The notes beneath the pieces were generated by a model. The model made no database searches. It was not told the origin of the DNA and saw only the letters and a list, made by a program, of their open reading frames with translations. 64,000 bases of DNA from Lentzea jiangxiensis (GTDB lineage Bacteria; Actinomycetota; Actinomycetes; Mycobacteriales; Pseudonocardiaceae). Below, piece after piece: positions 57,958 through 64,000 of the stretch. The DNA is taken from the NCBI RefSeq assembly GCF_900104175.1, contig NZ_FNIX01000018.1:1-64000 (forward strand), read 5' to 3'. The position numbers and the translations under genes are program-made. How positions within the stretch are numbered: the stretch's first letter is position 1; each line of letters begins with the position of its first letter.

Positions 57958-57990
57958 CGGCTGTCCACCACCTCGCGTGGTGGACAGCCG
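57958..57990. terminator. Convergent hairpin between amylase and protease
   Basis: CGGCTGTCCACCAC (57958-57971), CTCGC, GTGGTGGACAGCCG (57977-57990). The 14-bp stem is perfect. It sits 18 bases beyond the amylase stop and 11 bases from the opposing protease stop, so it serves both. Confidence 0.85.
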
Positions 57991-58000
57991 GGCGTTCTCG

Positions 58001-59134
58001 TCAGGCCGTGTGCAGCCTCAGGCCGTACACGTTGAGGATCTCGTTGATCGGCTGGAACCACGTGCGGCCACCGCTGGAGCAGTTGCCGTAGCCGCCGGAC
58101 GTGACGCCCTGGGCCTGGTCACCGGTGATGAACGAGCCACCGGAGTCGCCACCCTCGGCGCAGACGCTCGTGCCCGCCATCTGGTGCACGTCGCCCTGCG
58201 CGTAGCGGATCGTCTCGTTGCGGCTCTGGACCACGCCGCAGTGCCAGCGCGTCGTCGAGCCGGAGCGGCACACGGAGGTGCCGATCGGCGCCTCCCACGA
58301 ACCGCGCACCAGCGCGTCGCTCACGGTGCCCCAGCCGAGCACGACCGGAACGGTCCACCAGCCGCCGCCGATGCGCACCCACGCGTAGTCGTTGCCGGGG
58401 AAGGAGGATCCGGCGAAGTTGCCCTGGTAGGAGCGGTCCCAGCCGTAGACGGCCTGACCGTTGCCACCGCAGTGGCCCGCGGTGACGTAGCCGCCGTGCA
58501 CCGAGAAGCCGATGGAGCAGCGGACGTTGCCGGTGTAGTACGGGTCGCCGCCGACCGTGCCGGCCGCGAACGGCTGGGGCTGCTGCACGCCCTCGGTGCG
58601 CACGGTGATCGCGCCGAACTGGCGTGCCTTGTCCAGGAAGGACGCGACCTCGGCGGTCTGCTTGCCCGCCTCCACGTTCACGACGACGGTGCCGGTGCGC
58701 GGGTCCGGGTGCCAGCTCGCGACCGCGGCGGGCACGGAACCCGTCGCGGACAGCGCGTCGAGGCGGTTCTTGTGCGCCGCCATCGAGTTCGCCGACCGGC
58801 TGACGACGACCGAGTCCGCACCGGTGGCCTCGACCTTGTGCGCGGCGGCCTTGTCGGTGACGGCCACGACGAGGCGGCTCGTCTTCTCGTCGAACCAGCT
58901 GCCGGCCAGTGCGGCGCCGGCCTCGCTCTCGGCGCGCGAGGCGATGACCGACGCGCGCTGCTCCTTCTCCAGGCGCAGCCGCGCCTGGGCTTCGGTCAGC
59001 CCGAACGCCGAGCTCATCGCGGTGAGCAGGCCGGGTGACATCTCCTTCTCCGCCGCCTGGGCCGGAGCGGTGAACGTGGACCCGACCAGCACGAGGGCCA
59101 GCGCGGGCACGATTCTGGGCACGGTGAATCGCAT
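58001..59134 (-). CDS. Secreted S1E (streptogrisin/alpha-lytic-like) serine protease with pro-domain
   Basis: 377 residues from ATG 59134 (AAGGAG seven bases upstream). A signal peptide of about 27 residues ends at APAQA. An alpha-lytic-type pro-region of about 160 residues follows (LLTAMSSAFGLTEAQARLRLEKE, GSWFDEKTSRLVVAVTD). The mature enzyme carries the triad in VTAGHCG, NDYAWVRI and GGDSGGSF, with three disulfide-forming Cys pairs. There is no C-terminal chitin-binding domain. It should be an extracellular endopeptidase that folds with the help of its pro-domain. Confidence 0.96.
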   Translation of the reverse strand: MRFTVPRIVPALALVLVGSTFTAPAQAAEKEMSPGLLTAMSSAFGLTEAQARLRLEKEQRASVIASRAESEAGAALAGSWFDEKTSRLVVAVTDKAAAHKVEATGADSVVVSRSANSMAAHKNRLDALSATGSVPAAVASWHPDPRTGTVVVNVEAGKQTAEVASFLDKARQFGAITVRTEGVQQPQPFAAGTVGGDPYYTGNVRCSIGFSVHGGYVTAGHCGGNGQAVYGWDRSYQGNFAGSSFPGNDYAWVRIGGGWWTVPVVLGWGTVSDALVRGSWEAPIGTSVCRSGSTTRWHCGVVQSRNETIRYAQGDVHQMAGTSVCAEGGDSGGSFITGDQAQGVTSGGYGNCSSGGRTWFQPINEILNVYGLRLHTA

Positions 59135-59293
59135 GCTCTTCTCCTTGTCCGTGCAGGGATCGCTTCTCGCCCCGTTGCGGGAAGCGGCGAACATGAGAGC
59201 GCTCTCACCGTGGCGCAACCAAACCCGCCCGGTCAACACCTCGTCCCGGAACTTGTCCTGCCCGATTCGTGCCCGAACGGGTCGAACCGGGCA

Positions 59294-60394
59294 CTACTGC
59301 ATCACGACGACCTGCCGCACGGCGTCGCCGGACGCGAGCTTCGCGAACCCGTCGTTGATCTCGTCGAGCCGCAGCCTTCCCGAGAGCAGGCCGTCGACGG
59401 GCAGCCGTCCGGCGCGGTACAGGTCGACGAACCGGGGCACGTCCCGGCGCGGCACGCACGAGCCGAGGTAGCTGCCCTTGAGGGTGCGTTCCTCGGCGAC
59501 GAGGTTGAGCGCGGGCAGGCTGACGGTGCGGTCGGGGTGCGGCAGGCCGACGGTGACCGTCGTGCCGCCGACGGCCGTGGCGGCGTAGGCCTGTTCGAGC
59601 ACGGCCGCGACGCCGGTCGTGTCGATCACCTTGTCCGCTCCGCCGCCGGTCAGGTCCCGCACGTGGGTGACGGCGTCCGGACCGCCCGCCGCCTCGTGGG
59701 TGGCGCCGAGCGTCAGGGCGAGCTTGCGCTTGTGCTCGACGACGTCCACCGCGACGACCTGCGTGGCACCCGCCGTGACGGCCGCGAGGACCGCCGCCAG
59801 GCCGACGCCGCCGAGGCCGAACACGGCGACCCTGTCCCCCGGTTCCACGTCGGCGCTGTAGAACGCCGCCCCGGCTCCCGTCAGCACCGCGCAGCCGAAC
59901 AGCGCGGCGATGTCGAGCGGCAGGTCCTCCGGCACGAGCGTGGCCGACCTGTCGGAGATCACGGTGTACTCGGCGAACCCGGACACGCCGAGGTGGTGGT
60001 TCGGGCGCGTTCCGTCCGGAAGGGTCCACCGCCGGCCGCCGCCGAGCAGCGTCCCGTCCCGGTTGGCGACGGCTCCGGGCTCGCACAACGCCTGCCGGCC
60101 CGAGGCGCAGCGGCGGCACGCCCCGCACGCGGGCACGAACGACAGCACCACGTGGTCGCCCGGCGCGAACTCGGCGCCGGGACCCGCCTCGACGACCTCG
60201 CCCGCCGCCTCGTGGCCGAGCACCATCGGCAACGGCCGGATCCGCGAGCCGTCGATCACCGACAGGTCGGAGTGGCACAGACCCGTGGCGTGCACGCGCA
60301 CCAGCAGTTCACCGGGGCCGGGCGGGTCGAGCTCCAGGTCGACGACCTCCAGGGGCCCGCCGACCCCCGTCAGCACCGCGCCTCGCGTCTTCAC
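59294..60394 (-). CDS. Zinc-dependent alcohol dehydrogenase (class III/NDMA-like MDR)
   Basis: 366 residues from GTG 60394, coupled by GTGA to the thioesterase. The catalytic zinc site is GLCHSDLSVIDG and GHEAAGEVVEAGPG. The structural zinc Cys set is CGACRRCASGRQALCEPG. The cofactor loop is VAVFGLGGVGLAAVLAAVTAGA. GTRPNHHLGVSGFAEYTV fits the MDR alcohol/formaldehyde dehydrogenase group. It oxidises an alcohol with NAD(P). The coupling to a thioesterase suggests a shared acyl/alcohol pathway. Confidence 0.94.
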   Translation of the reverse strand: MKTRGAVLTGVGGPLEVVDLELDPPGPGELLVRVHATGLCHSDLSVIDGSRIRPLPMVLGHEAAGEVVEAGPGAEFAPGDHVVLSFVPACGACRRCASGRQALCEPGAVANRDGTLLGGGRRWTLPDGTRPNHHLGVSGFAEYTVISDRSATLVPEDLPLDIAALFGCAVLTGAGAAFYSADVEPGDRVAVFGLGGVGLAAVLAAVTAGATQVVAVDVVEHKRKLALTLGATHEAAGGPDAVTHVRDLTGGGADKVIDTTGVAAVLEQAYAATAVGGTTVTVGLPHPDRTVSLPALNLVAEERTLKGSYLGSCVPRRDVPRFVDLYRAGRLPVDGLLSGRLRLDEINDGFAKLASGDAVRQVVVMQ

Positions 60395-60804
60395 GCCACC
60401 ACCAGACCTTCCATCGCCGTGCGCAGCCGGTCGGGGATCTCCACCGGCTTGCGGGTCGTCCTGTCCACGAACACGTGCACGAAGTGGCCTTCCGCCACGA
60501 CGTTCTCGCGGTCCTCGAAGAAGAAACCGACCTCGTAGCGCACGCTGGACCGGCCGAGGTGACCGACGCGCAGACCCGCGTCGAGCGCCTCCGGGAACGA
60601 CACCGAGGCGCGGTAGTTGCAGTGCGACTCCACGCACAGGCCGATCTGCTGCCCCGCCTGGATGTCCAGCCCGGCGCCGATCAGCCACGTGTTGATCACG
60701 GTGTCCATGAAGGCGTAGTGGACGACGTTGTTCACGTGGCCGTAGACGTCGTTGTCCGCCCAGCGGGTCGGAATCCGCTGCCAGTGCCGGTAGTTCTCTC
60801 GCAC
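60391..60804 (-). CDS. Acyl-CoA thioesterase (4-hydroxybenzoyl-CoA thioesterase/YbgC-like hotdog)
   Basis: 137 residues from GTG 60804. It has RIPTRWADNDVYGHVNNVVHYAFMDTVINTWLI with the catalytic Asp in DNDVYGHVNN, and RYEVGFFFEDRENVVAEGHFVHVFVDRTTRKPVEIP. This is a typical single-hotdog thioesterase that cleaves short or aryl acyl-CoA. It precedes the alcohol dehydrogenase in the same transcript, 13 bases from the LAL regulator's stop. Confidence 0.92.
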   Translation of the reverse strand: MRENYRHWQRIPTRWADNDVYGHVNNVVHYAFMDTVINTWLIGAGLDIQAGQQIGLCVESHCNYRASVSFPEALDAGLRVGHLGRSSVRYEVGFFFEDRENVVAEGHFVHVFVDRTTRKPVEIPDRLRTAMEGLVVA

Positions 60805-60817
60805 ACACCCTCCATCG

Positions 60818-63187
60818 TCAGTCGAGCCTCCTGGTGAGCTCGACCCTCGACCGCACGCCGAGCCGCGCGAAGATGTTGCGCAGGTGGTGCTCGACGGTGC
60901 GGTGGCTCAGGAACAGCCGCGCGGCGATCTCGCGGTTCGTGGCGCCCTCGGCGACCAGCCGGGCGATCTGCGCCTGCTGCGGCGTCAGGCCGGGGTGGTC
61001 CTTCGGTTCGCCGGTGGAGTCACCGGCGGCGCGCAGCTCGGCGCGGGCGCGTTCGACCCAGTGATCGGCTTGGTAGGACTGGAAGATGCGCACGGCGTCG
61101 CGCAGGTGTTCGCGCGCCGCCTTGGGCTTGCGGCTCCTGCGCAGCCGGTTGCCGTACAGCAGCTCGGTCTTGGCCAGCTCCATCGCGGTGCCGCTGGCGC
61201 GGTGCAGCCTGATCGCTTCCTCGAAGTGCTCGTCGGCCGTCCCGGCTTCCAGCAGCCCGCGGCAGCGGTGTGAGAGCGCGAGCCGGGCCGTGCTGCCGGT
61301 GACCCCAGCCCACCTCTCGAACGGCTGCAGCGCCTTGTCCCCCGTGGACTGCCTGCCGCACGCCACAGCGGCCTCGACGACGTGCGGCGCGGCCATGACC
61401 TTGATGCCCGCGTGGCCGGGGTGCAGCCGGAGCCGGTCCAGCGCGTCGGCGGGCCGGTCGCGGACGAGGTCGACGCACGCGAACGCCCAGGCGCCGAACG
61501 TGCCGGGTCTGGCGAGGCCTCGTTGCGTGATGTGCTCTGCGGCGGTGTCCATGCGGTGCAGCGCCGTGTCCGCGTCACCCCGCAACGCCGCGAGCAGCGC
61601 GAGGATCGTCAGATGGTCGACGACGGCGTTGTGCTGCCCGATGGCCGTCGCCGCGTGCACGCCCTCGGTCGCCGCGGTGAGCGCCGCCGCGTGCTGGTCC
61701 AGCAGCAACGCCGACAACGCCCGGTACACCAGCGCCCACGGCACCATCGCCGTGAACCCGCTCTCCCGCGCCGCCGTCACCGCGCTGGTCGCCATCTCGT
61801 TCGACCTCGTGGCGTCTCCCAGCACGTAGGCGGCCTGGCTGGCCCAGATCCGCGCCTGCGGTCCCGGCACCCGGTCGGCCAGCTCGATCACGCTGCGCAG
61901 CGCGGGCAACGCCTCGTCGTGGCGGCCGTCGAAGGTCGCGGACATGCCGACGAGGTGGTCGAGCGTCAGTCTCGTCGCCGGGGGTTCGTCGCCGCGCCGG
62001 ATCTCCCGCGCGAAGTCCGCGATGGCCGTGTACCGGCGGTGGTCCCCGGCGATGCTGGCCGCCTCGCCCGCGAACCCCAGCGCCGCCACGGCGAGCAGCC
62101 GCCGCGAGCTCACCAGTGCCCTCGCGGCCCGGACCAGCCGGTCGGCGGCGACGTCCGGGAGGCTTTCGCCGAGGTCGATGCCGCCGACGACGAGGTCCAT
62201 CAGCGCCCGCAGCTCCGGGGTGTGGGTGAGCCGGACCGCGGTGCGCAGGACGGCGCGCGAGCGGTGCGGCGCGCCGTGCGCCCAGTGGTCGGCGGCGGCT
62301 TTGAGCAGGTTGTGCGCCTTCTCCTCGGGGTCGGTGGTGAGCCGTGCGGCGCGGTCGTGGTCACGGGCGGCCGTCGCGAAGTCGCCGCACAGCCGTGCGT
62401 GCTCGGCGTGCGCGGTGAGGGCGTGCGCGAGTTGCGTGTCCTGGTTGGTGACGGCCTGGTGCCACGTGCGCCGCGGCCCCGGTGGCAGGGTCTCCGCCAG
62501 CTCGGCGTGCGCCGCGCGTTGCAACCGCAGCGGCACGTCCGCCCGCAGCGCCGTCCTGACCAGGCGGCGCGAGTCGAACAGCGGTCCCGCCTCGAGCACC
62601 GCGTCGAGGTCGAGCGTCGCGGCGTCGACCTCCTCGTCCACCGCGACCAGCGCGACGACGTGCTGGGCGCCGGCGGACAGCGCGTCGAACCGCGACCGCC
62701 ACCTCAGCCGCAGCGAACTGTTCTCCGGCAGCACGGCCGGCGCCGGTTCGATGCCTCCGAGCTGCGCGGAGGTGAGCGAGCCCGCCAGCTCGACCAGCGC
62801 CAGGAGGTTGCCTCCCGCCAGGTCGGCGAGGTCTGCGGCCAGCGTGCTGGGCAGGCCGGGCACGAGGTCGTGCAGGACGCGCAGGCTCGTCTCGGTGTCC
62901 AGCGGGTCCAGCGTGACGCTCGGCAACCCCCGTGGCGGACCCTCTGTCGCGATGAGCAGCGCGGCCCTTGTACCTACTACGTCCTCGGCGAGCTGCATGA
63001 GGTCGTCATCGATCTCGTTGACGTCTATGCACAGCATCGCGTCGTAGGTGCTCTTCACCGCGTTGAGCAACGTTGTTTTGCCCGAACCGGCTTCACCGCG
63101 CAGCACAAGCACTCCGCCGCGTCCAACGCGCGCACGTTCCACCAACGCGTCTACTGCGACGCGTTGCCGCTCTCGACCACGCAGCAC
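60818..63187 (-). CDS. LAL-type LuxR-family ATPase regulator
   Basis: 789 residues from GTG 63187. It has an N-terminal ATPase with Walker A GEAGSGKTT (31-39), a long helical TPR-like middle (about 250-700, for example EKAHNLLKAAADHWAHGAPHRSRAVL) and a C-terminal LuxR HTH (LTPQQAQIARLVAEGATNREIAARLFLSHRTVEHHLRNIFARLGVRSR). LALs are large ATP-dependent activators of secondary metabolism or catabolic genes. It is divergent from a cutinase-like polyester hydrolase and may control it. It reads into the thioesterase/ADH pair with a 13-base gap. Confidence 0.94.
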   Translation of the reverse strand: MLRGRERQRVAVDALVERARVGRGGVLVLRGEAGSGKTTLLNAVKSTYDAMLCIDVNEIDDDLMQLAEDVVGTRAALLIATEGPPRGLPSVTLDPLDTETSLRVLHDLVPGLPSTLAADLADLAGGNLLALVELAGSLTSAQLGGIEPAPAVLPENSSLRLRWRSRFDALSAGAQHVVALVAVDEEVDAATLDLDAVLEAGPLFDSRRLVRTALRADVPLRLQRAAHAELAETLPPGPRRTWHQAVTNQDTQLAHALTAHAEHARLCGDFATAARDHDRAARLTTDPEEKAHNLLKAAADHWAHGAPHRSRAVLRTAVRLTHTPELRALMDLVVGGIDLGESLPDVAADRLVRAARALVSSRRLLAVAALGFAGEAASIAGDHRRYTAIADFAREIRRGDEPPATRLTLDHLVGMSATFDGRHDEALPALRSVIELADRVPGPQARIWASQAAYVLGDATRSNEMATSAVTAARESGFTAMVPWALVYRALSALLLDQHAAALTAATEGVHAATAIGQHNAVVDHLTILALLAALRGDADTALHRMDTAAEHITQRGLARPGTFGAWAFACVDLVRDRPADALDRLRLHPGHAGIKVMAAPHVVEAAVACGRQSTGDKALQPFERWAGVTGSTARLALSHRCRGLLEAGTADEHFEEAIRLHRASGTAMELAKTELLYGNRLRRSRKPKAAREHLRDAVRIFQSYQADHWVERARAELRAAGDSTGEPKDHPGLTPQQAQIARLVAEGATNREIAARLFLSHRTVEHHLRNIFARLGVRSRVELTRRLD

Positions 63188-63377
63188 CGACCCAGTCTTA
63201 CGGCGGTAACAGCTCCACCGGAAGGGGTAAGGGCCAAATTCACCTACCACCGTTAGTTTTGCCACTGAAGTTTTTTGCCGACACCGGTGGTTGCACCGAT
63301 GCGCTGGGCCGGTCGGCGGCTGCAGGGTCGAGGTCGTTCCTCCTCTGTTCCCCCTGCCGAATGAGGTGTACATCGCC
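63188..63377. promoter_or_regulatory. Divergent promoter region of the LAL and polyester hydrolase genes
   Basis: A 190-base region, AT-richer near 63230-63285. GCCACTGAAGTTTTTTG at 63261-63277 shares CACTGAAGTT with copy A of the repeated motif but lacks the rest of the dyad. No clear promoter hexamers can be fixed. Confidence 0.3.
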
Positions 63378-64000
63378 GTGCAACTCCGCACCCTGATCCC
63401 GATCGCACTGTCCCTGGTGCTCGTCACCGGCACCGCCGCCCAGGCCGCCGACAACCCGTACGAGCGCGGCCCGGCTCCCACCAACGCGAGCATCGAGGCG
63501 ACGCGCGGCTCCTTCGCCGTGTCGGAGACCTCGGTGTCATCGCTGGTCAGCGGCTTCGGCGGCGGCACCATCTACTACCCGACCAGCACCGCCGCCGGCA
63601 CGTTCGGCGCGGTGGTCATCTCCCCCGGCTACACCGGCACCCAGTCGAGCATCTCCTGGCTGGGGCCGCGCATCGCCTCACAGGGGTTCGTCGTCTTCAC
63701 CATCGACACGAACTCGATCTACGACCAGCCCGACAGCCGGGCCTCCCAGCTCCTGGCCGCGCTCGACTACCTCACCCAGCAGAGCTCCGTCCGCACCCGC
63801 ATCGACGCCACGCGCCTCGGCGTGATGGGCCACTCGATGGGCGGCGGCGGCACCCTGCGGGCGGCGAGCCAGCGCCCGGCCCTCCAGGCGGCGATCCCGC
63901 TGACCGGCTGGCACACCCAGAAGAGCTGGTCGACCGTGCGAGTCCCCACTCTCGTCATCGGCGCCGAGGACGACAGCATCGCCCCGGTCTCCTCGCACTC
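63378..64000 (+). CDS. Secreted cutinase-like polyester hydrolase (PETase-related), 3' end beyond window
   Basis: 207 residues are visible from GTG 63378. A signal peptide ([20 protein letters not shown]) precedes [21 protein letters not shown], the conserved start of mature actinobacterial cutinases such as Thermobifida Cut2. The catalytic Ser is S153 in GHSMGGGG with M154 in the oxyanion hole, Y85 in SPGYTGTQ is the other oxyanion residue, W178 in [11 protein letters not shown] is the aromatic clamp, and D199 in [10 protein letters not shown] is the acid. The catalytic His lies outside. Such enzymes cleave cutin, triglycerides and synthetic polyesters. Confidence 0.93.
   Translation, partial: MQLRTLIPIALSLVLVTGTAAQAADNPYERGPAPTNASIEATRGSFAVSETSVSSLVSGFGGGTIYYPTSTAAGTFGAVVISPGYTGTQSSISWLGPRIASQGFVVFTIDTNSIYDQPDSRASQLLAALDYLTQQSSVRTRIDATRLGVMGHSMGGGGTLRAASQRPALQAAIPLTGWHTQKSWSTVRVPTLVIGAEDDSIAPVSSH

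Noticed and set aside
1-64000. CRISPR arrays, tRNA or rRNA genes, prophage
   Set aside because: No regularly spaced repeats, no tRNA cloverleaf with a CCA-type end, no rRNA-like stretches, and no capsid, terminase or integrase genes were seen.

Overview
The window is very GC-rich, uses GTG and TTG starts freely, and carries actinobacterial marker genes: RbpA, the F420-type oxidoreductases, a SARP regulator, an MptB-type mannosyltransferase, an AlkB-rubredoxin fusion, CmtR and a LAL-type LuxR regulator. It is most likely chromosomal accessory DNA of a Pseudonocardiales actinomycete (Lentzea, Saccharothrix or a relative). The genus is an inference; no rRNA or tRNA gene is present to fix it.

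Layout. 1-350 is the end of an IS5-family element. 347-7203 holds a VOC protein, a PAS-GGDEF-EAL c-di-GMP enzyme, a zinc-ribbon protein, a GDPD phosphodiesterase, a UMF1-type MFS carrier and a PadR/membrane-protein pair. 7761-17415 is mixed housekeeping and redox DNA: thymidine kinase, rbpA, TVP38, an aldo/keto reductase, a SUKH protein, an mgtC pseudogene, DUF1540, an F420 reductase/LLM pair, a degenerate GH20 protein and a two-component system. 17435-28358 looks like a small biosynthetic cluster. An aromatic amino acid lyase diverges, across a perfect 10-bp palindrome, from a translationally coupled run of acyl-adenylating ligase, FOXRED2-like flavoprotein, FMN 2-hydroxy-acid oxidase, P450 and cation/proton antiporter; a glycosyltransferase and a PaaK-like ligase follow. 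28476-35282 carries lnt, an MptB-like mannosyltransferase, GNAT, an HTH/SDR pair, a tautomerase and a SARP regulator.

35253-39251 (minus strand) is the most novel-looking unit. A 34-codon cationic peptide gene with a near-perfect Shine-Dalgarno sequence is followed by a 12-bp hairpin, a PqqD-like/M50 membrane metallopeptidase, a TPR protein with a degenerate ATPase-like N-terminus and a flavin reductase. The layout is that of a RiPP operon, but no known modifying enzyme such as a radical SAM protein or lanthipeptide cyclase is visible.

39455-45383 contains a glutathione peroxidase, gene remnants, VanZ, SRPBCC, an ACR3-like carrier and an alkane hydroxylase with its TetR regulator. 45635-52787 contains a MerR/VIT-VWA operon, membrane proteins, a BMP lipoprotein and a TetR pair. 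52814-64000 contains a glycosyltransferase, two methyltransferases, the CmtR/CDF metal-efflux operon, and secreted enzymes: alpha-amylase, an S1 protease, and the start of a cutinase-like polyester hydrolase divergent from a LAL regulator.

Across scales, a short motif with core ACTGAAG followed by TATAGAG occurs in at least four intergenic regions (near 3640, 7270, 7590 and 26852). In two copies it forms a clean TTCAGT-N4-ACTGAA dyad, which suggests a shared operator. Several convergent gene pairs end in long GC-rich hairpins.
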